Part shown: one piece after another, positions 36,015 through 44,532 of the stretch
Position numbering within the stretch: position 1 is the stretch's first letter
How the letters are laid out: each line of letters begins with the position of its first letter
Assembly (NCBI RefSeq): GCF_021462825.1
Contig: NZ_JAKEEB010000031.1
Coordinates: 1-64,000 of the forward strand
DNA length: 64,000 bases
Reading direction: 5' to 3'
From: Streptomyces glomeratus
GTDB lineage: Bacteria; Actinomycetota; Actinomycetes; Streptomycetales; Streptomycetaceae
The notes under the pieces: model-generated
The model's database searches: none
What the model was told of the DNA's origin: nothing
The model's input: only the letters and a program-made list of their open reading frames with translations
Translations under genes and position numbers: made by a program

Positions 36015-36823
36015 GAGTACGACCTCCGCTGGTCCGGAGCCGGGATCTGGGCGCCCTTGTACTCGACGGGGATGCCGCCGAGGGGGTAGTCCTTGCGCTG
36101 CGGGAACCCCTGCCAGTCGTCGGGCATCATGATCCGCGTCAGCGCCGGGTGGCCGTCGAAGACCAGGCCGAAGAAGTCGTACGTCTCGCGCTCGTGCCAG
36201 TCGTTGGTGGGATAGACGGAGACGAGCGACGGGATGTGCGGGTCGGCGTCGGGGGCGCTGACCTCCAGGCGGATCAGCCGGTTGTGGGTGATCGAGCGCA
36301 GGTGGTAGACGGCGTGCAGTTCGCGGCCCTTGTCGCCGAGGTAGTGCACTCCGCTCACGCCGGTGCACAGTTCGAAGCGGAGCGCCGGGTCGTCGCGAAG
36401 GGTCTGGGCGACGGCGACGAGGTACTCGCGCTCGATGTGGAAGGTCAGCTCGCCGCGGTCGACGACCGTCTTCTCGATGGCGTTCTCGGGGACGAGTCCC
36501 TGTTCCTCCAGGGCGCCCTCCAGTTCGTCGGCGACCTCGTCGAACCAGCCGCCGTAGGGGCGGGTGGCCGCGCCCGGGAGCCGGATGGAGCGGACCAGTC
36601 CGCCGTATCCGGAGGTGTCGCCGCCGTTGTTGGCGCCGAACATGCCGCGCTGGACGCGGATCTCCTCCCCGTGGTCGCCGCGCATGCCCGGCAGGTTGGC
36701 GGCGCCGAGGTCCTTCTCCGGGTTGACGCCGTTGCCGTTCGCCGCGGCCCCGTTCACGCCGTTGCCCTGCCCGTCCGGTCCGTTGCCCGGCGTGCTCGTG
36801 CCGTCGCTCTTCGCATCGCTCAT
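36011..36823 (-). CDS. nuoC: NADH-quinone oxidoreductase subunit C with Asn/Gly-rich N-terminus
   Basis: 270 aa from ATG 36823. Residues 1-65 form a low-complexity leader rich in Gly, Asn, Asp and Ala (GNGVNGAAANGNGVN). The 30-kDa-subunit domain follows, ending in the family signature ERETYDFFGLVFDGHPALTR, PDDWQGFPQRKDYPLGGIPVEYKG. It is part of the Q-module. It overlaps nuoB by 4 bp. Confidence 0.95.
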
Positions 36824-37374
36824 CGCAGCAGCCCCTTCATCTCGATCGTCGGGAGGGCCTTGAGCGCCGCTTCCTCCGCCTCGCGGGCCGCCTCCTCGGC
36901 GTTGACGCCGAGCTTCGAGGTCTGGATCTTGTGGTGCAGCTTGAGGATCGCGTCCATCAGCATCTCCGGCCGCGGCGGGCAGCCGGGCAGATAGATGTCG
37001 ACGGGGACGATGTGGTCGACGCCCTGGACGATCGCGTAGTTGTTGAACATGCCGCCCGAGGAGGCACAGACCCCCATGGAGATCACCCACTTGGGGTTCG
37101 GCATCTGGTCGTACACCTGCCGCAGGACCGGCGCCATCTTCTGGCTGACCCGGCCGGCGACGATCATCAGGTCCGCCTGCCGGGGCGAGCCGCGGAAGAC
37201 CTCCATGCCGAAGCGCGCCAGGTCGTAACGGCCGGCGCCGGTGGTCATCATCTCGATGGCACAGCAGGCGAGGCCGAATGTGGCGGGGAAGACCGACGCC
37301 TTGCGCACCCAGCCCGCGGCCTGCTCGACGGTGGTCAGAAGGAAACCGCTCGGCAGCTTTTCTTCGAGTCCCAT
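36820..37374 (-). CDS. nuoB: NADH-quinone oxidoreductase subunit B
   Basis: 184 aa. Four cysteine ligands of the terminal cluster N2 are visible: the tandem pair in GLACCAIEMM, then SMGVCASSGG and LPGCPPRPE. N2 hands electrons to the quinone at the NuoB/NuoD interface. It lies 13 bp after nuoA and 4 bp overlapping nuoC. Confidence 0.97.
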   Translation of the reverse strand: MGLEEKLPSGFLLTTVEQAAGWVRKASVFPATFGLACCAIEMMTTGAGRYDLARFGMEVFRGSPRQADLMIVAGRVSQKMAPVLRQVYDQMPNPKWVISMGVCASSGGMFNNYAIVQGVDHIVPVDIYLPGCPPRPEMLMDAILKLHHKIQTSKLGVNAEEAAREAEEAALKALPTIEMKGLLR

Positions 37375-37387
37375 GACTAAAGGCCCC

Positions 37388-37747
37388 TCAGTCCCATTCC
37401 AGGCCGCCGCGCCGCCATACGTACGCGTAGGCGACGAAGACGGTGAGCACGAAGAGCAGCATCTCCACGAGCCCGAAAATCCCGAGGGCGTCGAAGGTGA
37501 CGGCCCACGGATAGAGGAAGACGATCTCGATGTCGAAGACGATGAAGAGCATCGCCGTCAGGTAGTACTTGATCGGGAAGCGCCCGCCGCCGGCCGGCGT
37601 GGGGGTCGGTTCGATGCCGCACTCGTAGGCCTCGAGCTTGGCGCGGTTGTACCGCTTCGGACCGATCAGCGTGGCCATGACCACGGAGAAGATCGCAAAG
37701 CCTGCCCCGAGGGCTCCCAGTACGAGGATGGGCGCATACGCGTTCAC
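37388..37747 (-). CDS. nuoA: NADH-quinone oxidoreductase subunit A
   Basis: 119 aa, three helices, and the quinone-gate loop YECGIEPTPTPAGGGRFPIK with its conserved cysteine. The segment LFIVFDIEIVFLYPWAVTF is the second helix. It is the first gene of the 14-gene nuo operon, with the promoter region and a Rex-type site upstream. Confidence 0.96.
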   Translation of the reverse strand: MNAYAPILVLGALGAGFAIFSVVMATLIGPKRYNRAKLEAYECGIEPTPTPAGGGRFPIKYYLTAMLFIVFDIEIVFLYPWAVTFDALGIFGLVEMLLFVLTVFVAYAYVWRRGGLEWD

Positions 37748-37848
37748 CGCTCCTCGCTCCTCTCAGTCGGCACTGACTGCTGGCGCGCTGGGCTCACATC
37801 GCCCCACGAGCCCCACGAGCCTCGCCGGCCCCGGCGAAGATCGCGGAC

Positions 37849-37866
37849 ATGTGAAGCAGGTCACAA
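37849..37866 (-). promoter_or_regulatory. Rex operator upstream of the nuo operon
   Basis: On the minus strand the 18 bases read TTGTGACCTGCTTCACAT, against the Streptomyces Rex consensus TTGTGAACGCGTTCACAA. The half-sites TTGTGA and TTCACA are intact. It lies about 100 bp upstream of nuoA. Rex releases DNA when NADH/NAD+ is high, so nuo would be induced when NADH accumulates, as reported for S. coelicolor. The rex gene itself is not in this window. Confidence 0.82.
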
Positions 37867-37976
37867 GCCCAACTGCCCCGCATCTTATGCCCGGGGGTAT
37901 GTGATCTGCGACACGGGGGTCCCCACGTACTTTGTGATCTCCACCACCCGGCGAAGGATCATGAAGTCGGATGAGC

Positions 37977-38012
37977 GGTGATCTTCGTACGCGAAGCAGT
38001 CGAGCGATCACC
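37977..38012. repeat. nested inverted repeat
   Basis: The outer arms are GGTGATC (37977-37983) and GATCACC (38006-38012). The inner arms are CTTCG (37983-37987) and CGAAG (37992-37996). As RNA this would fold into a two-part hairpin; as DNA it could be an operator. Confidence 0.6.
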
Positions 38013-38528
38013 AAGAGGTGACATTTTCGCTCGTCTTCGCTGGTCGCAGGCGGCTCGCACTATCAAAGATCAGCTTCTCAAGGCAAATTCGCGCCGGACC
38101 GGATCTCTTGATAGGGGCACTCGTTCACACCTGAGAGGGAAGGGCGGGTCGCCTGTGGACGCGTGCACACGTTCACAAGCGGAGGCGGATGTGGTCATAC
38201 GTGAAGGTGTGCGCGTTCACGAGCGCCGAGCGGCGCCATCCGCGCACGAGACGCCGCCCCTGCGGTGACCGTTCCGTGACCTGCGCCACACCTGCGCGGG
38301 GTCGCAAAAGGCGGGCTTGGCCATGCGCCGTAACCGGTGATAGGCGCAGAGCAATCCGGACGTAACGACGAAAACACGTGATCACAGGCTTGATCACCAG
38401 TGTCCGCAATGCCCGTTACGGCGTCAATAAAGAGCGGCACACCCGGGGTTTGGAGCACCGATTGAACAACTGTGGCGCACCACACGTTTCTTGAAGGTAT
38501 GGAGGAGCCCCTGATACCCGTTGTACTC

Positions 38529-39338
38529 ATGTCCCACACCGCTCACATACGCAGCCACCGGAAGCCCCGCAACCGCAGCGCGTCGACGATCGCGATGCGG
38601 GCCGGAGTTGCGGGTGGCGTCCTCAGCACGCTGGCCGTAGCCGGTGCGTCGGCCTCGGCGAACGCCGCCGAGCCTGTGACGCAGACCCTCGAACTGCCCA
38701 CCCTGACGGCCGACATGGCCACGCAGGTCGCGCAGTCCGCGGAGGCTACCCAGCAGGCCGCCGCCGACTACCAGTTGCAGGCCGAACGCGACGCGGCCGC
38801 CGCAAACGCCGCGAAGCAGGCCAAGGCGGACCTCGCGCAGGCCAAGAAGAAGGCGGCGGAGGCCGAGCGGAAGGCCGAGGCCGCGCGCAAGACGGCGGCC
38901 GCCGCCTCGCGCAGCGCCGAGCGGACCGTCCTGTCCGCCCCGTCCTCGTCCGGCAGCACCTCGACGAGCACGTCCACGGCCACCGGTTCCGCCGCCGCGG
39001 TCATCGCCTTCGTCAAGGCGCAGCTCGGCGACGCATACGTCTCCGGGGGCACCGGTCCGAACTCGTGGGACTGCTCGGGCCTCGTGCAGACCGCGTTCAA
39101 GCAGATCGGCGTCAGCCTGCCGCGCGTCTCGCAGGACCAGTCGACGGCCGGCACCCAGGTCTCGCTGAGCAATCTGCAGCCGGGCGACATCCTCTACTGG
39201 GGCAGCGCGGGCAGCGCGTACCACGTGGCGGTGTACGTCGGCGACGGCATGTTCGTCGGCGCCCAGAACCCCTCCAGCGGTGTCGTGGAGAAGCCTCTGT
39301 CGTACGACCCGCCGACCGGCGCGGTCCGGGTGCTCTGA
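38529..39338 (+). CDS. secreted NlpC/P60 (C40) peptidoglycan endopeptidase
   Basis: 269 aa from ATG 38529; in-frame ATG 38499 is an alternative, and neither has an ideal ribosome binding site. An N-terminal signal peptide ends near residue 45 (VAGGVLSTLAVAGASASANA). A coiled coil of about 80 residues, rich in Ala, Lys, Glu and Gln (AKKKAAEAERKAEAARK), comes next, then a Ser/Thr linker. The C40 domain carries the catalytic Cys in NSWDCSGLVQTAF and the His in AYHVAVYVG. It cleaves stem peptides in the cell wall, as RipA/P60 enzymes do. It is divergent from nuo. Confidence 0.93.
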   Translation: MSHTAHIRSHRKPRNRSASTIAMRAGVAGGVLSTLAVAGASASANAAEPVTQTLELPTLTADMATQVAQSAEATQQAAADYQLQAERDAAAANAAKQAKADLAQAKKKAAEAERKAEAARKTAAAASRSAERTVLSAPSSSGSTSTSTSTATGSAAAVIAFVKAQLGDAYVSGGTGPNSWDCSGLVQTAFKQIGVSLPRVSQDQSTAGTQVSLSNLQPGDILYWGSAGSAYHVAVYVGDGMFVGAQNPSSGVVEKPLSYDPPTGAVRVL

Positions 39339-39364
39339 ACACATCCGTCGGCAGTCACGCCGAA

Positions 39365-39399
39365 GAAGGGCCGCAGCCGCTCGGGGGCAGCGGCCCTTC
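39365..39399. terminator. 10-bp perfect hairpin, bidirectional terminator
   Basis: GAAGGGCCGC at 39365-39374 pairs with GCGGCCCTTC at 39390-39399 over a 15-nt loop. It lies between the convergent P60 and amine-oxidoreductase genes. Confidence 0.75.
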
Positions 39400-39502
39400 C
39401 GGCGCATTCCGTCACATTCCGGCGCACCCCGGCGAACGCCTCCCCGGGCTCACCCGAAGGGCGTAACCGCCGGCCCATGCCGCCCCTTCACCCACCCGCG
39501 CG

Positions 39503-41287
39503 TCACCCGAGGTCGAAGGTGTTCGGCAGGCCGAGGCGATAGCGCACCTCGTCGACGCGTTTGAGGGGCTCCAGCTCCGGCGGGCGGTACAGCTCCCAGA
39601 TCCGGCAGCGCTCGGCGCCCGAACCGTCCGCGTCCAGTAGTGCGTTGACGGCCCGGCGCGCGGACTCGTTGGCGCCCTCCATGGTCGCCAGGTCGACATC
39701 GGTGCGGATGTAATCACCCGCGAGGAAGAAGTTCCGAACGGCGGTCCTCGCCGACGGACGGTTGTAGAGCGTGCCCGTGGGGTGGATCAGGAGCGGCTCG
39801 CGGTTCTGCGGATCCGGCCCGCCCAGCCCGGTCACGGCCGGGTCCATGAACCAGCCCAGCCGGTCGGCGTCCGTCAGCGTCGTCTTGCCGGAGTCGTTCA
39901 GGGCGTCCTTCAGCTGCGCCCAGCACTCCTCCACGATCTCCTCCCGGGTGCACTCACGGGCTTTCCTGCCGTACAGGATCCCGGGCTTGTCCCACTCCGA
40001 GACGATCGCGGAGACGCAGTCGTGGGCACGTCCGTCGCCGTAATCCTCTGAAAAGTTCCGTACATCCCAGAACTGCGCCTGCCCGATCCCCGTCACCGAC
40101 CACGGTGAGTCGAGGCAGTTGATGTGCCCGTGCACGACGGGCGTGGGCGTGCGCAGATAGAACTGCACACCGGTCATCCAGTCCGTCTCCAGCGCGTCGC
40201 ACCGGGCGAGCTGCGGGTCCGCGGCACGCAGCGCGGCGCCCCAGGTGCGGCGGGCGTGCTCGACGGGCATGGCCTGGACGTAGTGGTCGGCGGTGACGGT
40301 GCGTTCGGCGCCTCCCTCTCGGTCGAGGACCCGTACGCCGGTGACCCGCCCTCCCGTGTACAGCACCTCGCGTACCTCGGTGCCGAGCACGAACTCCACG
40401 CCGAGGGAGCGCAGGTGGGCGGCCCAGGGATCGATCCACGCCTCACTCGTCGGCGCGTTGAGCACCCGGTCGATGTCCGCGTCGCCGTCCATGCCGCGGC
40501 CGAGCAGGCCCCACAGCAGCAGCGCCTCGATGATGACGCGGCCGACGGTGCGGGTGGAGGCGACCTCCGCGCGGGTGGCGACGAGGTTGCGGGTCTGTCC
40601 GATGCCGAGGAGCGTGCGGTACTCCTCGCTCATCTCCTCGGCGCGGACGAACTCCCACCAGGAGGTCTTCTCCCACTGGTCCTCCCGGCGGGCGTCGCAG
40701 CTGGTGAGGTGGACGAGGAGGCGGTCGGCGAAGTACGCGGCCTCGTGCGCCGGCAGCCGGGTGCCGAGGTCCAGAACGGACAGGATCTGGTCGCGGATCC
40801 AGGACAAGGTGATGTCGCCGGGAGCCGGCGGGGTGGTGAGCCGGCGCAGCGGGAAGTGCAGGTCCGGGCGGCCCGCCTCGCGTGCGAAGAGGGCCTCGGT
40901 GCCGCTGCGGAGGTTGTCGTGGACGCCGTTCGCGTTGCCGGGGAAGGGGATGCGGCGCATGGTGTCCGGCAGGTTCCGGTAGAAGCCCGGGAAGAAGCGG
41001 AAGCCGTGTTCGCCGGGCAGCGGCTTGCGACCGCCCGTTCCGGTTCCCGGGACGTCCATCGAGCGGGCCTTACCGCCGAGCACGTCGTAGTACTCGTAGA
41101 CGGTGACGGCGTACCCGCGTTCGGCGAGCTCCTGGGCGGCGCTGAGCCCGGAGACACCGCCGCCGAGGACGGCGACGCGCCTGCCGACGGCGGCAGCGGC
41201 TCTGGCCGGCCATAACGAGAGGGCCCCGGCTGTTCCGGCTCCTGCGAGAAAGCGTCTGCGGGTGGTTCCGAGAGGCTCGGTTGTCAT
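39503..41287 (-). CDS. Tat-exported FAD-dependent amine oxidoreductase-like protein
   Basis: 594 aa from ATG 41287; GTG 41293 is possible. The N-terminus TTRRRFLAGAGTAGALSLWP with ARAAAA is a twin-arginine signal. The FAD Rossmann motif VAVLGGGVSGLSAAQELAER and the following YEYYDVLGGKARS are typical of the amine-oxidase/phytoene-desaturase superfamily. A C-terminal flavin contact occurs at NFFLAGDYIRTDVDLATMEG. The reaction cannot be fixed from sequence; related proteins act on isoprenoid or amine substrates. The gene upstream in the same direction is a geranylgeranyl-reductase-type flavoprotein, 104 bp away. Confidence 0.8.
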   Translation of the reverse strand: MTTEPLGTTRRRFLAGAGTAGALSLWPARAAAAVGRRVAVLGGGVSGLSAAQELAERGYAVTVYEYYDVLGGKARSMDVPGTGTGGRKPLPGEHGFRFFPGFYRNLPDTMRRIPFPGNANGVHDNLRSGTEALFAREAGRPDLHFPLRRLTTPPAPGDITLSWIRDQILSVLDLGTRLPAHEAAYFADRLLVHLTSCDARREDQWEKTSWWEFVRAEEMSEEYRTLLGIGQTRNLVATRAEVASTRTVGRVIIEALLLWGLLGRGMDGDADIDRVLNAPTSEAWIDPWAAHLRSLGVEFVLGTEVREVLYTGGRVTGVRVLDREGGAERTVTADHYVQAMPVEHARRTWGAALRAADPQLARCDALETDWMTGVQFYLRTPTPVVHGHINCLDSPWSVTGIGQAQFWDVRNFSEDYGDGRAHDCVSAIVSEWDKPGILYGRKARECTREEIVEECWAQLKDALNDSGKTTLTDADRLGWFMDPAVTGLGGPDPQNREPLLIHPTGTLYNRPSARTAVRNFFLAGDYIRTDVDLATMEGANESARRAVNALLDADGSGAERCRIWELYRPPELEPLKRVDEVRYRLGLPNTFDLG

Positions 41288-41391
41288 GGGCACGGAAGAG
41301 TACGGAAGGGCACGGCGCGACGGAAGGTCACGGACGGGTCACCCACAGCACTCTCACGCCACCGCCCACCGGCGCGGCACGCCGGCTCCGG

Positions 41392-42675
41392 CTACGCCTT
41401 CGGGGCCACCTTCGACAGGCCGTTGATGATCCGGTCCATCGCGTCGCCGCCCGTCGGGTCCGTCAGGTTGGCCAGCAGCTTCAGCGTGAACTTCATCAGC
41501 ATCGGGTGTGTCAGTCCGCGCTGCGCCGCGATCTTCATCACCTTCGGGTTGCCGATCAGCTTCACGAAGGCGCGGCCCAGCGTGTAGTAGCCGCCGTAGG
41601 TGTCCTTGAGGATCTTCGGGTAGTTGTGCAGGGCCAGTTCGCGCTGGGCGGGGGTGGCACGGGCCAGGGCCTGGGCGATGACGTCCGCGGCGATCTGGCC
41701 CGACTCCATGGCGTACGCGATGCCTTCACCGTTGAAGGGGTTCACCAGTCCGCCCGCGTCACCGACGAGCAGCAGGCCCTTGGTGTAGTGCGGCTGGCGG
41801 TTGAAGGCCATGGGGAGAGCGGCGCCGCGGATCGGGCCGGTCATGTTCTCGGGGGTGTAGCCCCAGTCCTCGGGCATCGAGGCGCACCACGCCTTGAGCA
41901 CCTCGCGCCAGTCCAGCTCCTTGAAGGAGTCCGAGGTGTTGAGGACGCCCAGGCCGACATTGCTCGTGCCGTCGCCCATGCCGAAGATCCAGCCGTAGCC
42001 CGGCAGCAGCCGCTCCTGGCCGCCGCGCCGGTCCCACAGCTCCAGCCAGGACTCCAGGTAGTCGTCCTCGTGGCGCGGGGAGGTGAAGTACGTACGGACC
42101 GCGACGCCCATCGGACGGTCCTCGCGCCGGTGCAGGCCCATCGCCAGGGAGAGCCGGGTGGAGTTGCCGTCCGCCGCGACGACGAGCGGCGCGTGGAAGG
42201 TGACCTCGCGCTTCTCCTCGCCCAGCTTGGCGGTGACGCCGGTGATGCGGCCGGTGCGGTCGTCGACGACCGGGCCGCTGACATTGCAGCGTTCGTACAG
42301 GCGCGCGCCCGCCTTCTGCGCCTGCCGGGCCAGCTGCTCGTCGAAGTCGTCGCGTTTGCGGACAAGTCCGTAGTTCGGGTAGGAGGCGAGTTCCGGCCAG
42401 TCCAGCTGGAGGCGCACGCCGCCTCCGACGATCCTCAGGCCCTTGTTGTGCAGCCAGCCGGCCTCCTCGGAGATGTCGATGCCCATCGCCACGAGCTGCT
42501 TGACGGCGCGCGGGGTGAGACCGTCGCCGCAGACCTTCTCCCTGGGGAATTCGGTCTTCTCCAGCAGGAGGACGTCGAGCCCGGCCCTGGCCAGGTGGTA
42601 CGCGGTCGTGGAGCCGGCTGGCCCCGCGCCCACGACGATCACATCGGCGGTGTTGTCGGAGAGGGGCTCGGTCAC
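41392..42675 (-). CDS. geranylgeranyl-reductase-family flavoprotein, probable menaquinone side-chain reductase (MenJ-like)
   Basis: 427 aa from GTG 42675, chosen because GGGGGAG stands 8 bp upstream. Motifs: FAD-binding VIVVGAGPAGSTTAYHLARA, then KTEFPREKVCGDGLTPRAV (the family Cys-Gly-Asp-Gly signature), VVAADGNSTRL and LLLVGDAGGLVNPFNGEGIA. Enzymes of this family saturate isoprenoid double bonds. In mycobacteria MenJ reduces one unit of the menaquinone tail, and Streptomyces contain partly saturated MK-9. The nearby menG, mqnC and nuo genes support that role. The substrate is inferred from context. Confidence 0.8.
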   Translation of the reverse strand: MTEPLSDNTADVIVVGAGPAGSTTAYHLARAGLDVLLLEKTEFPREKVCGDGLTPRAVKQLVAMGIDISEEAGWLHNKGLRIVGGGVRLQLDWPELASYPNYGLVRKRDDFDEQLARQAQKAGARLYERCNVSGPVVDDRTGRITGVTAKLGEEKREVTFHAPLVVAADGNSTRLSLAMGLHRREDRPMGVAVRTYFTSPRHEDDYLESWLELWDRRGGQERLLPGYGWIFGMGDGTSNVGLGVLNTSDSFKELDWREVLKAWCASMPEDWGYTPENMTGPIRGAALPMAFNRQPHYTKGLLLVGDAGGLVNPFNGEGIAYAMESGQIAADVIAQALARATPAQRELALHNYPKILKDTYGGYYTLGRAFVKLIGNPKVMKIAAQRGLTHPMLMKFTLKLLANLTDPTGGDAMDRIINGLSKVAPKA

Positions 42676-42775
42676 GGCGGGATCTCCCCCAGGTTCGAAA
42701 TCTACGTGCCGACGGGCACTGGACATGGGCAGTCTATGCAGCAGAATTGATCACCCGGCTGAAGGGCTGCCCCCC

Positions 42776-43282
42776 GTGAACCGAGCTCTCCCCGTAGTAC
42801 GGTTGCGCGTTCCCACCGACGAGGACGCCGTCGCCTGGCACCGGGTCTTCGACCACCCGGACGTGATGGAGTTCCACGGCGGCAGGTCCGCGGAGCTGTC
42901 CTTCTACGAGGAGCTCACCGCCCGCCAGCGGCGGCACGACGCCGAGCACGGCTTCTGCCTGTGGACCATGCTCGATGAATCCGGTCGGGTCATCGGTTTC
43001 ACGGGTGCCCAGCCGTGGCCGCAGGAGTGGGGGCCTCGGGGCGAGATCGAGATCGGCTGGCGGCTGGGGCGGGAGCACTGGGGCAAGGGGTACGTCACGG
43101 CGGCCGCGCGGATGACCCTGGAGCGGGTGCGCGCGGCGGGGGTGAGCGGCGTGGTGGCCATGGTCAATGCCCGTAACGCCCGGTCGATAGCGGTCACCCG
43201 GCGGCTGGGCATGAGTCTCGCCGAGGTCTTCACCACGCCGGTGTCGCAGCAGGAGGCGCACTGTTACCGGCTGGAATGGTGA
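42776..43282 (+). CDS. GNAT-family N-acetyltransferase
   Basis: 168 aa from GTG 42776, with GAAGGG upstream; the longer open frame upstream is antisense to the flavoprotein gene. The fold pattern runs LRVPTDEDAVAWHRVFDHPD, then EIEIGWRLGREHWGKGYVTA and AAARMTLE (acetyl-CoA loop), then VNARNARSIAVTRRLGMSLA. It resembles RimJ/RimL-type acetyltransferases. The acceptor is unknown. Confidence 0.87.
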   Translation: MNRALPVVRLRVPTDEDAVAWHRVFDHPDVMEFHGGRSAELSFYEELTARQRRHDAEHGFCLWTMLDESGRVIGFTGAQPWPQEWGPRGEIEIGWRLGREHWGKGYVTAAARMTLERVRAAGVSGVVAMVNARNARSIAVTRRLGMSLAEVFTTPVSQQEAHCYRLEW

Positions 43283-43375
43283 CGCTGCGTAGTCGATTAT
43301 CACGGAAAGAGACGCGACGCTTCCGGTGGTCGCCGTGAGCCGGTTACCCTTCCAGTACCGCTGGGGGTGACATCC

Positions 43376-43714
43376 GTGCCTATAACACCCAAAACACCCG
43401 AAGTGCGCGTGCCGCGGCTGGTCGGTCTGATGGCGATGGACGCCCGCGAGACCGCCGAGAAGCAGGGCGTGGCCCTCGCCGCTCCCGACCGGCCGGACTT
43501 CCACCGCACCGTCGTCGACTACGTCGTACGCCAATATCCCCCGCCCGGCGCCGAGGTGCCGCGCGGCGCCGTGGTCACCGTGTGGTTCGACCTCGGTGAG
43601 GGCGAGGGCGGCGGAGGAGCCGGGGTCCGCGAGCCACGGCTGCCCATTCAGCCGCCGGGCGGAATGCGCCGCGAACTCGACCAGCCGGGAGACGCGTTCG
43701 AGGTGCTCAGGTGA
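43376..43714 (+). CDS. free-standing PASTA-domain protein
   Basis: 112 aa from GTG 43376, with GGGGGTGA 5 bp upstream; GTG 43367 is an alternative. Residues 8-70 form one PASTA domain (VPRLVGLMAMDARETAEKQG and VVRQYPPPGAEVPRGAVVTV). The rest is a Gly-rich then Pro/Arg-rich tail. There is no signal peptide, membrane helix or kinase domain, although PASTA domains usually sit outside the cell on Ser/Thr kinases or penicillin-binding proteins. It may act in the cytoplasm. Confidence 0.8.
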   Translation: MPITPKTPEVRVPRLVGLMAMDARETAEKQGVALAAPDRPDFHRTVVDYVVRQYPPPGAEVPRGAVVTVWFDLGEGEGGGGAGVREPRLPIQPPGGMRRELDQPGDAFEVLR

Positions 43715-43788
43715 ACCCAGCCCCCGGCCGGCCCTGAGCATCGGCGGCCTGTCCGGTCAGCCGTCCCCGAGCGCCCCGGAATTCCCGG

Positions 43789-44493
43789 TCAGCCGGTCTT
43801 GAACCCCCGGTGCAGCGCGACGATGCCACCGGTCAGGTTGCGCCAGGCCACGCTGGACCAGCCTGCCGTGCGCAGCCGTTCGGCGAGGGCCGGCTGGTCG
43901 GGCCAGGCGCGGATGGACTCGGCGAGGTAGACGTACGCCTCCGGGTTGGACGACACCGCGCGGGCCACCGGCGGCAGCGCGCGCATCAGGTACTCGGTGT
44001 AGACGGTGCGGAAGGGCGCCCACGTGGGATGCGAGAACTCGCAGATCACGACGCGACCGCCCGGCTTGGTCACCCGGTACAGCTCGCGCAGCGCCGCGTC
44101 GGTGTCCTGCACATTGCGCAGCCCGAAGGAGATCGTCACGGCGTCGAAGACGTCGTCCCGGAACGGCAGCCGCGTGGCGTCGCCCGCCGTGAGCGGCATC
44201 CAGGGGTGCCGCCGCTTGCCGACCCGGAGCATCCCGAGCGAGAAGTCGCAGGGCACCACATAGGCCCCGGCACGGGTGAAGGGCAGCGACGAGGTCGCCG
44301 TGCCCGCCGCCAGGTCCAGGACCTTCTGCGCGGGGCGCGCGTCGACCGCCTTCGCGACCTCCCTGCGCCACACCCGGTCCTGGCCCAGCGACAGCAGGTC
44401 GTTCGTCACGTCGTACCGTTCCGCCACGTCGTCGAACATCGAGGCGACTTCGTGCGGCTGCTTGTCCAGGGATGCGCGGGTCACGGTCCCCAT
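43789..44493 (-). CDS. menG: demethylmenaquinone methyltransferase
   Basis: 234 aa from ATG 44493. Class I SAM-dependent methyltransferase of the UbiE/MenG family: VASMFDDVAERYDVTNDLLS at the N-terminus, SAM motif I VLDLAAGTATSS, and the diagnostic VTISFGLRNVQDTDAALREL with VTKPGGRVVICEFS. It methylates demethylmenaquinone to menaquinone, the last nuclear step of the pathway. It lies 39 bp after an amidohydrolase-like gene that follows mqnC, and forms one operon with them. Confidence 0.93.
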   Translation of the reverse strand: MGTVTRASLDKQPHEVASMFDDVAERYDVTNDLLSLGQDRVWRREVAKAVDARPAQKVLDLAAGTATSSLPFTRAGAYVVPCDFSLGMLRVGKRRHPWMPLTAGDATRLPFRDDVFDAVTISFGLRNVQDTDAALRELYRVTKPGGRVVICEFSHPTWAPFRTVYTEYLMRALPPVARAVSSNPEAYVYLAESIRAWPDQPALAERLRTAGWSSVAWRNLTGGIVALHRGFKTG

Positions 44494-44532
44494 TGTGGCA
44501 GCAGGGGGCACCGCGTCATGGCAGCGGGGCGT

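Larger units (their letters stand above)
37748..38528. other. regulatory region between nuo operon and the NlpC/P60 gene
   Basis: About 780 bp between divergent genes. The nuo side holds a Rex operator match (37849-37866) and a weaker similar element near 37900-37915 (TGTGATCTGCGACACG). The middle holds a nested palindrome (37977-38012). The P60 side is rich in GTTCAC and TGATCAC words, including a CGTGAA/TTCACG dyad at 38200-38221 and direct TGATCAC repeats at 38379 and 38391. I see no ydaO-like pattern and no coding frame with convincing codon use. Confidence 0.6.

Noticed and set aside
37763..38014. Small open frame upstream of nuoA
   Set aside because: It covers the Rex operator and promoter region, has no codon bias typical of genes and no recognisable product.
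37748..38528. A second c-di-AMP riboswitch in front of the NlpC/P60 gene
   Set aside because: The conserved ydaO blocks (GCCGAATCC, GACAGCT) are absent in this leader.
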